Shown: positions 33,521 to 41,277 of the stretch, piece after piece | How the letters are laid out: each line of letters starts with the position of its first letter | Numbering within the stretch: the stretch's first letter is position 1 | Source of the DNA: Winogradskyella echinorum | GTDB taxonomy: Bacteria; Bacteroidota; Bacteroidia; Flavobacteriales; Flavobacteriaceae | Direction: 5' to 3' | DNA length: 64,000 nt | Assembly (NCBI RefSeq): GCF_014297365.1 | Contig: NZ_JACOQD010000001.1 | Coordinates: forward strand, 620,001-684,000 | Made by a program: the position numbers and the translations under genes | Notes under the pieces: model-generated | The model's database searches: none | The model's input: the letters and a program-made list of their open reading frames with translations, nothing else | What the model was told of the DNA's origin: nothing

Positions 33521-33958
33521 ATGAAAACACAATTAAAATTATTGCAAACACAAACCTTTAAAACTTTTGGTTTAATTGTCTTTATGTTGTTTACGCTTGT
33601 AGCTTTTAATCCTGTTTATGGGCAAACAAAAATGAATTCAGCAGCCAAAGCCTCCATTAACGAACGTACTATAAAGGGTATCGTAAGCGATGACACACAG
33701 CCTCTTAACAATGTAAACATTACTCTTAAAGGAACTAAAATTGGTACTACTACTAATGAAAAAGGGGAATTTACCTTTCCTAAAAAACTAAAAACAGGTG
33801 ACATTTTACTTTTTAGTTATTTAGGCTACGAAAAGCAAGAAATAGAAATAAATGACAAAACCTCATTTATTAAACTTGTTTTAACTGAAGATTTAATAGA
33901 AATGATTGGCGCTTTAGATTCTAATAAGCCCTATAAATCTAAACGTAAAAAGAATTAA
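33521..33958 (+). CDS. Secreted carboxypeptidase-regulatory-like domain protein
   Basis: A 145-residue protein with a signal peptide (hydrophobic residues about 15-32, ending VYGQT) and one CarboxypepD_reg-like domain: TIKGIVSDDTQPLNNVNITLKGTKIG ... GEFTFPKKLKTGDILLFSYLGYE. This small beta-sandwich usually caps TonB-dependent transporters; here it stands alone with a short basic tail (KPYKSKRKKN). Likely periplasmic, function unknown. Confidence 0.82.
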   Translation: MKTQLKLLQTQTFKTFGLIVFMLFTLVAFNPVYGQTKMNSAAKASINERTIKGIVSDDTQPLNNVNITLKGTKIGTTTNEKGEFTFPKKLKTGDILLFSYLGYEKQEIEINDKTSFIKLVLTEDLIEMIGALDSNKPYKSKRKKN

Positions 33959-33980
33959 AAATATGAGCTTATATCTGGTG

Positions 33981-34022
33981 GAGCGTAATTGAGATTCTAT
34001 GAAAAGATTCTAGACTACGCTC
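33981..34022. repeat. Long imperfect hairpin between two plus-strand genes
   Basis: GAGCGTA (33981-33987) pairs with TACGCTC (34016-34022), and pairing continues inward with mismatches. No U-tract follows, so it may be a processing site or transcript-end structure for the preceding gene. Confidence 0.45.
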
Positions 34023-34049
34023 TATCTAAGTAACATTAATTTTTATTAT

Positions 34050-35063
34050 TTGAAAACAGTTTCTCTCATATTACTCTTTACTTTCACCTTACACTTACAG
34101 GCACAGATTTCTGATTTTAAAACAATTAATTTTAAAAAAGCTGATAGTATTGCTTTAGAATGCAAAGATGAAGGCTTATATAATTTACCAGAATTGTCTA
34201 ATAAGCTGACGTCACCTTTAACTACAGATGTAGAAAAATTTAGAGCAATTTATAAATGGGTTTGTAACAACATAGCCAATGATTACAGCTTATATTTAAA
34301 GAATAAACGTAAACGCCAACGTTTTAAAGACGATAGTATTAAGTTTAATACATGGAATAACAACTTCCGTAAAAAGCTTTTTAAAACACTTTTAGAAGAT
34401 CAAAGAACCATTTGTACAGGTTATGCTTATTTGGTAAAAACACTTGCTGAATTGGCTAATTTAGAATGTGAAATTGTACAGGGTTATGGTAGAGTAAGCA
34501 CAACAGACATTGAAAATTTAGAATTACCAAACCACTCATGGAATGCTATTAAATTAAATAACAAATGGTATCTGTGCGACCCAACATGGGCAAGTGGTAT
34601 TCCTAATCCCGAAACTAACCGCTTTACATTTAATTATAACGATGGCTTCTTTTTGGCCAATCCAAAACTATTTGCGGTTAATCATTTTCCTGACGACCCA
34701 AAATGGTGGCTTATGGATAAGGACATTCCAACTTTTGAAGCCTTTTTAACAGCGCCTATTATATATGGAAAAGCATACGAAAACTTAGAACTTCATATTG
34801 CACCAAAGCTAATGCATCATGTTATTAAAAAGTATCAAACCATTACCTTTAAATACCAACTTAGCAAAACCACTAAACCAGAAGACATTAGCCTTCTGAT
34901 TGATAGTGGTTTTAATAATTGGAAAACAAAACCAACGTCAGCTTCAATTAAAAAAAAGTCGTTAATAATAAAACATCAATTTAAAACAAATGGGTTTTAT
35001 GATGTTCATCTTTATATTAAAGATGACTTAATTTCAACTTACACTATTAAGGTTAAAAGCTAA
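34050..35063 (+). CDS. Secreted transglutaminase-like domain protein
   Basis: A 337-residue exported protein. TTG 34050 is the start: it gives a clean signal peptide (KTVSLILLFTFTLHLQAQ) and no ATG alternative exists. The transglutaminase/protease-like fold has Cys in QRTICTGYAYLVKTLAEL, His in LPNHSWNAIKL and Asp in WYLCDPTWASG, the usual triad. The C-terminal 90 residues resemble a beta-rich domain of unknown role. Such proteins act as periplasmic cysteine peptidases or cross-linkers; the substrate is unknown. Confidence 0.83.
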   Translation: MKTVSLILLFTFTLHLQAQISDFKTINFKKADSIALECKDEGLYNLPELSNKLTSPLTTDVEKFRAIYKWVCNNIANDYSLYLKNKRKRQRFKDDSIKFNTWNNNFRKKLFKTLLEDQRTICTGYAYLVKTLAELANLECEIVQGYGRVSTTDIENLELPNHSWNAIKLNNKWYLCDPTWASGIPNPETNRFTFNYNDGFFLANPKLFAVNHFPDDPKWWLMDKDIPTFEAFLTAPIIYGKAYENLELHIAPKLMHHVIKKYQTITFKYQLSKTTKPEDISLLIDSGFNNWKTKPTSASIKKKSLIIKHQFKTNGFYDVHLYIKDDLISTYTIKVKS

Positions 35064-35092
35064 TGTTATTGTTTTGCAAAAAAAAAAAAGCC

Positions 35093-35473
35093 TTAATCTG
35101 AAAGTATTAAGACGTTATTAGTGTCTATTTCAAATTCTATATTATCACAAAGCACTAGATTAATAGGGATTTTTTGCCCATAATCAATATTATTAGTTGC
35201 AACAATAATAACATCATTATTCGGCAATTCTACCCAACCACTATCTGAAGAAGCAGTTAAATTCTGTGTGTGTAAAGTACTGTAATCATGACCGTAAACT
35301 ATAAATTCAAAGCTACGTGTGCCATTATTAGTCAGTCTAACTTTAGGTAAGTCGTCAATACAATTTTGCACTTCTGGTTGTATATTAGAAGTATCTAATG
35401 TATCAACATCAGATGTGTCTGGTGTACAATTTACTACAAGTAAAAGCACAAAAATGAGTCTTACATTTTTCAT
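35093..35473 (-). CDS. Small lipoprotein of unknown function
   Basis: A 126-residue protein with a lipoprotein signal (LIFVLLLVVNCTPD, Cys near residue 16), a Thr/Asp-rich linker and a small beta-rich domain with CIDD and LVLCDN cysteines that might pair. No family recognised. A -7 box 32 bp upstream supports a separate transcript; it converges with the transglutaminase-like gene. Confidence 0.62.
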   Translation of the reverse strand: MKNVRLIFVLLLVVNCTPDTSDVDTLDTSNIQPEVQNCIDDLPKVRLTNNGTRSFEFIVYGHDYSTLHTQNLTASSDSGWVELPNNDVIIVATNNIDYGQKIPINLVLCDNIEFEIDTNNVLILSD

Positions 35474-35504
35474 AAGTAGGTATTTTATATTCTATTTGGG
35501 ACTA

Positions 35505-35512
35505 CAAACATA
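35505..35512 (-). promoter_or_regulatory. -7 promoter box (TATGTTTG) of the small lipoprotein gene
   Basis: Minus-strand TATGTTTG matches TAnnTTTG exactly; a start near 35499 would give a leader of about 25 nt. No good -33 box. Confidence 0.35.
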
Positions 35513-35603
35513 TATAAAATAAACACACCACCGACTAAATGTGATATTTATTCGATGAACGGTAAGAATTTAAAAATAAGGTTTATTGGGTTTAGGCTAC
35601 TGA

Positions 35604-36443
35604 TTATAGCATCTTCAGCGTATTTATCTCTTGCTCAGTTAAATGCTTCCAGTGTCCTCTAGGAATATCTTTTTTGGTTAAATGACCAATGGCTACACAA
35701 TCTATTTTTACAATATCGTAGTTAAAAGCATCAAAAATTGTACGTAGAATAGTGTTTCCTGTATTCTTAATTTTTAAACCTATTCTATTTTTGGGTTCAC
35801 CTTCTATATAACTAATATCATCTACAGAAATTAATTTACCTTCAACTTTAAATCCTTCCTTTATCTTTTTAAGATCTTCGTATTTTAAGTTTTTATCTAG
35901 TTCTACCTGAAATAACCTAGCAACACCATTTTTAGAATTAGTAAATTTCTGAACCACCTTGTCATCGTTAGTAAACAATAATAAACCTAAAGAATTTCTA
36001 CCTAAACGGCCTATTGGTTTAATATTAGCATTTGTAGCATTGGCTACTAAATCCATAACCGTTCTGCCTTTACCTTCTGCAGTTGTTGTAGCAAACCCTT
36101 TTGGTTTGTTTAGTAATATATAGACTTTGGCTTCTGGTGTTATACGTTGGCCATCAAAACGCACTTCATCTGTTCGCTTAACTTTATAGCCCATTTCTGT
36201 TACTACTTTACCATTTACCGATACAAGACCGATTGCAATATTTTCATCTGCTTCTCTACGCGAACACATGCCAGAATTAGCAACATATTTATTTAAACGA
36301 ATCTCATCTGAATTTGAGGTTGCATTAGGTTTTGCCTTTTTCTTGTATGGAGCATTCCCTCTGGCAAAACTTTTATTTTTGCTATTAGCATTTCCTCTTC
36401 CCGAAGTCTTTCCTTTTCCTCTGCTGTCTTGATTTCTGCTCAT
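35604..36443 (-). CDS. RsuA/RluB-like pseudouridine-synthase homologue with altered active site
   Basis: A 279-residue RNA-binding protein: basic, Gly/Asn-rich N-terminus (residues 1-40), S4 domain (about 47-105, RLNKYVANSGMCSRREADE), then the RsuA/RluB catalytic domain. The normal GRLDxxxxG motif reads GRLGRNSLGLLLFTND (codon GGT), so the catalytic Asp is replaced by Gly. The rest of the fold is present and the frame intact. ATG 36443 is preferred to an upstream start (36482) because it gives the usual basic N-terminus. Last gene of the isoprenoid operon region; it may act as an rRNA-binding factor instead of an enzyme. Confidence 0.85.
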   Translation of the reverse strand: MSRNQDSRGKGKTSGRGNANSKNKSFARGNAPYKKKAKPNATSNSDEIRLNKYVANSGMCSRREADENIAIGLVSVNGKVVTEMGYKVKRTDEVRFDGQRITPEAKVYILLNKPKGFATTTAEGKGRTVMDLVANATNANIKPIGRLGRNSLGLLLFTNDDKVVQKFTNSKNGVARLFQVELDKNLKYEDLKKIKEGFKVEGKLISVDDISYIEGEPKNRIGLKIKNTGNTILRTIFDAFNYDIVKIDCVAIGHLTKKDIPRGHWKHLTEQEINTLKML

Positions 36444-36458
36444 AATTGTAATTTTTTG

Positions 36459-36466
36459 CAAAGGTA
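36459..36466 (-). promoter_or_regulatory. -7 promoter box (TACCTTTG) before the RsuA-like gene
   Basis: Minus-strand TACCTTTG, exact TAnnTTTG, ends 15 bp before the ATG, implying a leader of about 10 nt. No -33 TTG. It would allow separate transcription of the gene from the operon upstream. Confidence 0.35.
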
Positions 36467-36485
36467 TAACAATAGTTAACATTAA

Positions 36486-37433
36486 CTACTTAATTTCTAC
36501 AGTAGTTTGCCTTTCTGTATTTACAGTAAGTTTAGTTACATCTGGCCTTGAATAATGCCCAACGACATCAAAATTTTGACGCTCTTCTAACACGCGATTA
36601 AAATCAATAGTTTTAATTATTAGACCTTCTTTATTTAAAACAGGTTCTATAATCCACTCACCATCTGGTCCTGCCATACAACTACCACCATTAGCCAAAG
36701 TATCTGGTGCATTCTTAAGAATAGCATCTAAATGTGGCGTATTCTCTGGGAAATCTGTTTTAAACATTAAACTAGACACTGAAACTACAAAAGAGCGAGA
36801 TTCTCTAGCAATGAAACGTGTGATATCTTTGGTATTGTGATCGCTTCCTGGCCAAACTGCAATATGTAGATTTTCGCCTTGACCATATAAAGCTGTACGT
36901 GGCAAAGGCATCCAGTTTTCCCAACAATTGAGACCACCAACAGTAAATGCCTTTAAAGGATGTACTTGTAAGCCATTACCATCGCCAGGTGACCATGTTA
37001 ACCTTTCATCATAGGTTGGTTGTAATTTTCTATGAACCGATTTTACATCACCTTGTTCGTTTATATATACTAAAGATGCGTATATACTATGACCACCTCT
37101 ATCTATTGGCCTTTCCATAATGCCTAAATAAATGGCTATTTTATGTTGCTTAGCTAATTGACAAACAGCATCTAGTTCTCCTTTTTCTATACAAATGGAA
37201 TTATTGACGTAATGTGCATGTAACTCTTTATTTACTTTTTTATCCCATTCTGCTCCACCTGTTAATGCCAGCCAAAAAGGATATCCTGGCAATAAGGCTT
37301 CACCAAAAACAATGAGCTCACAATTTTCTTTTGCAGCTTCTTGTATAGAATTTTCAATTTTAAGCAGTGTAGCACTTTTATCTAACCAAACTGGTGCTAT
37401 TTGTGCCATGGCTATTTTTAAGCTTGTGTTCAT
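36486..37433 (-). CDS. Nitrilase (carbon-nitrogen hydrolase)
   Basis: A 315-residue nitrilase-superfamily enzyme with the complete triad Glu45 (FGEALLPGYPFW), Lys136 (RKLQPTYDERLTW) and Cys170 (GGLNCWENWMPL). The CWENWMPL motif is characteristic of true nitrilases, which convert nitriles to carboxylic acids. The start lies 1 bp after the UbiA gene stop, so it is cotranscribed with the isoprenoid genes; a functional link is not evident. Confidence 0.9.
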   Translation of the reverse strand: MNTSLKIAMAQIAPVWLDKSATLLKIENSIQEAAKENCELIVFGEALLPGYPFWLALTGGAEWDKKVNKELHAHYVNNSICIEKGELDAVCQLAKQHKIAIYLGIMERPIDRGGHSIYASLVYINEQGDVKSVHRKLQPTYDERLTWSPGDGNGLQVHPLKAFTVGGLNCWENWMPLPRTALYGQGENLHIAVWPGSDHNTKDITRFIARESRSFVVSVSSLMFKTDFPENTPHLDAILKNAPDTLANGGSCMAGPDGEWIIEPVLNKEGLIIKTIDFNRVLEERQNFDVVGHYSRPDVTKLTVNTERQTTVEIK

Positions 37434-37434
37434 C

Positions 37435-38337
37435 TTAAATTCGGTTTAAAACAATAGATACATCAATTAATAAAATAGAAAATACTCCAGCTACAATTAT
37501 AAATTTAAGCATGTTGTGTAGTAAAAGATAATGATTTTTCTTATTCGATTTCCAGAGAATTCCTAAAAAAAGTAAAAGCAAAACAATACTTAAATAAAAG
37601 AAGTAGTACATATGCCCAATTTTAAAAAATAAGATCAATGCTACTGCTGAGACTATGGTTAAAACAGTCATAATTGTTAGCATTGTTTTAGATAGTTTTT
37701 CACCATATACTACTGGTACTGTTCTATAATTTAATGCTAAATCTCCTTTTAAATTTTCGAGATCTTTGGTGAGTTCTCGCATCGATATCAATAAAAACAA
37801 GAAAATGGCATGGGCAAAAATGACCAATTCAAAATTTTGATAATAGATGAAAATGGCAAAAAACGGTGTTACACTAAGTATGGCTGAAACGATATTTCCT
37901 GTAATAGGTTGTTTTTTTAAACGATGTGAGTAAAACCAAATGGCAAAAATGTATAGTGAAAAGAAAATTACTGCCTTAAATGACACATAACTTACAAAGA
38001 CAACTGCCAGAAAATTAAGTACAAAATAAAAAGACAGTTTGGTGTTTTGACTCACCAACCGATCGATCATCGTTTTTCTGGGTCTATTTATTAAATCTTT
38101 TTCAGAATCGTAAAAATTATTGATAATGTAACCTGCTGCAATTGTCGCTGAAGATGCTAATACCAGCATCAATAAATTAATATCAAAAAGTACAGCTTTT
38201 ACAGGTTTATTATGAGCAAAAATGTAGATTGAAGCTAAATATTGAGCAATAACAACAATAAGAATGTTATAACCTCTAACAACAGAAAACAAACTAAAAA
38301 ATTTAAGAAGAATATGTTTTTGTCGTCTTGTAAGCAT
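37435..38337 (-). CDS. UbiA-family prenyltransferase (geranylgeranylglycerol-phosphate type)
   Basis: A 300-residue membrane prenyltransferase with about eight hydrophobic segments. The prenyl-diphosphate/Mg motif NNFYDSEKDLINRPRK is at about residue 70; the second Asp-rich loop is LTKDLENLKGD. It transfers an isoprenoid chain to an acceptor; in Bacteroidota such genes are often annotated as geranylgeranylglycerol-phosphate geranylgeranyltransferase. Its neighbours are mevalonate kinase and mevalonate diphosphate decarboxylase, which supply isoprenoid precursors. Confidence 0.85.
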   Translation of the reverse strand: MLTRRQKHILLKFFSLFSVVRGYNILIVVIAQYLASIYIFAHNKPVKAVLFDINLLMLVLASSATIAAGYIINNFYDSEKDLINRPRKTMIDRLVSQNTKLSFYFVLNFLAVVFVSYVSFKAVIFFSLYIFAIWFYSHRLKKQPITGNIVSAILSVTPFFAIFIYYQNFELVIFAHAIFLFLLISMRELTKDLENLKGDLALNYRTVPVVYGEKLSKTMLTIMTVLTIVSAVALILFFKIGHMYYFFYLSIVLLLLFLGILWKSNKKNHYLLLHNMLKFIIVAGVFSILLIDVSIVLNRI

Positions 38338-38351
38338 AGCTAAAATTAAAA

Positions 38352-38384
38352 AAACCTGTCAGGTTTTAAAAACCATACAGGTTT
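38352..38384. repeat. Near-perfect 33-bp palindrome upstream of the UbiA gene
   Basis: AAACCTGT ... ACAGGTTT (8-bp arms, 38352-38359 and 38377-38384) enclose an inner stem GGTTTT/AAAACC, mismatched at two bases between. It lies between the 39-residue-protein gene and the UbiA gene. Likely a dispersed palindrome or an mRNA-processing hairpin. Confidence 0.6.
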
Positions 38385-38425
38385 GAATTATAGTTTCATC
38401 GTTCTTGGCAACATGACTTGGTATA

Positions 38426-38545
38426 TTATTTCTTTGAAATAATCGCTTTATAAATTCTATACACAACCCAAATTAAACTAAATAACAATACAACAATAAA
38501 CGTTGCCCAAAAGATCAGACCAAACTCAGGTACTATTAAATCCAT
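38426..38545 (-). CDS. 39-residue membrane protein in the isoprenoid operon
   Basis: A minus-strand ORF from ATG 38545 to TAA 38426 encodes MDLIVPEFGLIFWATFIVV, then LLFSLIWVVYRIYKAIISKK: one membrane helix of about 22 residues and a basic C-terminus. It begins 3 bp after the mevalonate kinase stop, an arrangement that suggests translational coupling. The composition is typical of a single-pass small membrane protein and not of a chance ORF, but homology cannot be checked here. Confidence 0.6.
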   Translation of the reverse strand: MDLIVPEFGLIFWATFIVVLLFSLIWVVYRIYKAIISKK

Positions 38546-38548
38546 ATT

Positions 38549-39478
38549 TTAAAAATTATAAACAACTTCCAACTTTTGGCCTTTAAGAGCTTCTTTGGCT
38601 CTATCAATATTCTCAGTAAACCCAAGAATATAACCTCCACCACCTGAGCCACACAATTTTAAATAGTAGTCGTTAGTTTCAATGCCTTTTTTCCAAAGCT
38701 CATGAAACTGTTTTGGTATCATCGGTTTAAAATTATTCAACACCACTTTAGACAATTGTTTTGTGTTTTTAAATAATGATTTTATATCTCCTTTTAAGAA
38801 ATCATCTACACAAGCATCTGTATGCTTTATAAACTGGTCTTTTAGCATACTACGGAAACCTTCATTTTTCATGTTTTCCATAAAAATACTCACCATTGGT
38901 GCCGTTTCACCAACAATACCGCTATCTAATAAAAATACAGCCCCTTTTCCTTCGGTTTGTTGCGATGGAATACCAGTTGCTTCAATATTATCTTTAGAAT
39001 TTATTAAAATTGGAAGACTCAGGTAACTGTTTAAAGGATCTAAACCTGACGATTTACCATGAAAAAACGATTCCATTTCAGAAAAAATCGCTTTTAATTT
39101 CAATAACTTTTCGCGTGTTAAATTCTCTAACACTGTAATTTTATCTGATGCATATTTATCGTAAATAGCAGCTACTAAAGCACCACTACTGCCTACACCA
39201 TAACCTTGCGGAATTGAAGAGTCGAAGTACATACCACCATCTACATCACTTTGTAATGTATCGATATCAAAAGTCACTAAGTCTTTGTCTAATTTGCTTA
39301 AGTAAGCGACAAAACGCTTTAAACTCTCATTAGAATTTATGGCTTCTTGTGTTGGATTTTCATCAACCTTTAAAGCACCATTGTAAAAATTATATGGAAT
39401 TGATAAGCCTTTAGAATCTTTAATGATTCCGTATTCTCCAAATAAAAGAATTTTAGAATAAAATAGTGGTCCCTTCAT
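38549..39478 (-). CDS. Mevalonate kinase (GHMP kinase)
   Basis: A 309-residue GHMP kinase phosphorylating mevalonate. The ATP-binding glycine loop is SIPQGYGVGSSGALVAAI (residues about 89-106), with KSSGLDPLNSYL and C-terminal CGSGGGGYILGF motifs. Order with the diphosphomevalonate decarboxylase and prenyltransferase supports the mevalonate pathway. An exact -7 box (39501-39508) lies just upstream. The family splits into mevalonate and phosphomevalonate kinase; mevalonate kinase is more likely. Confidence 0.85.
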   Translation of the reverse strand: MKGPLFYSKILLFGEYGIIKDSKGLSIPYNFYNGALKVDENPTQEAINSNESLKRFVAYLSKLDKDLVTFDIDTLQSDVDGGMYFDSSIPQGYGVGSSGALVAAIYDKYASDKITVLENLTREKLLKLKAIFSEMESFFHGKSSGLDPLNSYLSLPILINSKDNIEATGIPSQQTEGKGAVFLLDSGIVGETAPMVSIFMENMKNEGFRSMLKDQFIKHTDACVDDFLKGDIKSLFKNTKQLSKVVLNNFKPMIPKQFHELWKKGIETNDYYLKLCGSGGGGYILGFTENIDRAKEALKGQKLEVVYNF

Positions 39479-39500
39479 GTGTTTTAAGCAATTACTTTAA

Positions 39501-39508
39501 CAAATATA
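39501..39508 (-). promoter_or_regulatory. -7 promoter box (TATATTTG) before the mevalonate kinase gene
   Basis: Minus-strand TATATTTG matches TAnnTTTG exactly, in the 34-bp gap after the decarboxylase stop. The -33 position is not convincing. It could be an internal promoter. Confidence 0.35.
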
Positions 39509-39512
39509 CGTA

Positions 39513-40613
39513 TTAAAATCCTATTTGGTTTGCTCCTTTACCTATTTGGTCGCAAATATAATGTCCATTTTGACAATAGCTAACCAATTCATTTTTAATG
39601 AATTCTAGTATAGTTTCCTTTTCACTTTCAGGATACAACACATGTACATTAGCTCCTGCATCTAAAGTAAAACAGACATTAGAATTGGTTTTTTCTCTAA
39701 AAGCCCAGATTTTATTGATAATTTCTAAGGTATTTGGTTTCATTAATATGAAATACGGCATACTTGTCATCATCATTGCATGAAGCGTTAAAGCTTCACT
39801 TTCAACAATTTTCACAAATTCATTTAAATCTCCTGAAGCTAAAATGGATGTTAACGTAGCTAAATTATCATGTGCTTGGGCAAAACGTTCTTTTGCAAAC
39901 GGATGGCCAAACATTAACTTATGCCCAACTGTACTGCTCACTTGCTTTTCACCTTTATCCACCAGTAAAATAGTGTCTTGGTAATTTTTAAAGTTTTGAT
40001 GCACTTCGCCTTTATACTTTACTCCGTATAAATCTGAACTTTCGGTACTTTCATTATTACCCCAAACCACCAATTCGCCTTCAATACTTCTGCATGCGCT
40101 CCCTGAGCCTAATCTTGCTAGGAAGGATGCTTTTTGGTTGAAATAACCTTGAGATTCTTCGCTTTCACTCTGAATGACAGTATCAGTTAATTTTTGTTCA
40201 ATACTCATTAAGCACAAAGCAATAGCACTCATGCCTGAAGCAGAAGATGCAATACCAGAACTATGCGGAAATGTGTTAGAAGTATTAATGTTAAAGTGAT
40301 AATCTCTTAAAAATGGCACATAGGATTCTATACGCTCAAAAAAGGTTTGAATCTTTGGTTTGAAGGCTTCATTTTTTTCACCTTCAAAAAACACATCGAA
40401 GCTAAAATCGTTCCCTTCTTTTTTAGTGTAAGTTACTTCAGTTATTGTTTTACAATCCGAAAGTGTAAAACTTATTGATGGATTTTCTGGAATTTGATGT
40501 TCCTTTTTTCCCCAATATTTCACTAAAGCGATATTACTTGGAGATTCCCATTTTACTTTGCCTCCTTTAATGTCTGAAGCATATGATTTAAGGATAAAAT
40601 CTTTCTCTATCAT
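39513..40613 (-). CDS. mvaD: Diphosphomevalonate decarboxylase with a repeat-encoded segment
   Basis: A 366-residue GHMP-fold enzyme that converts mevalonate diphosphate to isopentenyl diphosphate. Motifs: SNIALVKYWGKKE, NPSISFTL, FPHSSGIASSASGMSAIAL (phosphate loop) and ARLGSGSACRSIEG. Residues about 145-155 (DTVIQSESEESQ), just before FLARLGSGSACRS, are encoded by a short palindromic repeat (40151-40179). The frame is intact, and the insert sits in a loop between the phosphate loop and the SGSACRS motif. First enzyme gene of the isoprenoid operon, 5 bp after the DUF1697 gene. Confidence 0.9.
   Translation of the reverse strand: MIEKDFILKSYASDIKGGKVKWESPSNIALVKYWGKKEHQIPENPSISFTLSDCKTITEVTYTKKEGNDFSFDVFFEGEKNEAFKPKIQTFFERIESYVPFLRDYHFNINTSNTFPHSSGIASSASGMSAIALCLMSIEQKLTDTVIQSESEESQGYFNQKASFLARLGSGSACRSIEGELVVWGNNESTESSDLYGVKYKGEVHQNFKNYQDTILLVDKGEKQVSSTVGHKLMFGHPFAKERFAQAHDNLATLTSILASGDLNEFVKIVESEALTLHAMMMTSMPYFILMKPNTLEIINKIWAFREKTNSNVCFTLDAGANVHVLYPESEKETILEFIKNELVSYCQNGHYICDQIGKGANQIGF
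40151..40179. repeat. Palindrome-type repeat inside mvaD
   Basis: The plus strand reads GAGATTCTTCGC, then TTTCACTCTGAATGACA, a pattern of the intergenic repeats ending in TGACA (compare 7412-7435). The sequence is read on the minus strand within mvaD as VIQSESEES. The arms ATTC/GAAT are short and the palindrome is degenerate. Confidence 0.55.
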
Positions 40614-40618
40614 TGATT

Positions 40619-41161
40619 CTAAATATCTGACAAAGATAAGAGTTTTAGCATTGTTCTGTAATTTCGGGCTGTAGCTTTTACGTTTAATTTTTTCTCAAAC
40701 CAGTTTACACCTAATTTTGCTTTACCGGCACCTAATGCATAAAATATATAAATGCAATTTTCAGTAATTATAAATTCTTCATTCGGAAATGATTGGTTTG
40801 AAATTTCAGCTATTAGTTCCTTCTTTGGTACTTCCTTAAACATTATAAAATAACTGCTTTCTTTCTTATCTTTATGAAATGGACAATTATTAAGAATAAT
40901 TTCTAGTTCTTCTTTAGTTTTTAACAATATTTGGACTTCGAATCCAAAATGAGAATATATTTCTTTAAAAATTTTATTTTCTAATTTGCTTTTATTTTGT
41001 TCTAAAGTTTCAAAGACAACATTGCCACTTTGAATGTAAGTTTTTACATTCATTAATCCGGCTTTAGTAAGTATTTCTCTAAGTTCAGCCATTATCACTT
41101 TATTGTGCCCACCAACATTAATTCCTCTAAGAAATAGAACAAATAGCTTTTTATTACTCAT
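40619..41161 (-). CDS. DUF1697 protein
   Basis: A 180-residue cytosolic protein with the DUF1697 signature FVLFLRGINVGGHNKVIMAELR followed by YIQSGNVVFE. Function unknown; it is widely conserved in bacteria. Five bp upstream of mvaD and thus probably the first gene of the operon. Confidence 0.87.
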   Translation of the reverse strand: MSNKKLFVLFLRGINVGGHNKVIMAELREILTKAGLMNVKTYIQSGNVVFETLEQNKSKLENKIFKEIYSHFGFEVQILLKTKEELEIILNNCPFHKDKKESSYFIMFKEVPKKELIAEISNQSFPNEEFIITENCIYIFYALGAGKAKLGVNWFEKKLNVKATARNYRTMLKLLSLSDI

Positions 41162-41277
41162 ACATTTTGAAAATTTTGCTTAAATAATTTCATTACATTT
41201 AGTTATTTTATCGACCAAATACGCTTTTCTAACGATTAAATGTCATATATTGCCCGAGATAATAGCATTTATATTTT

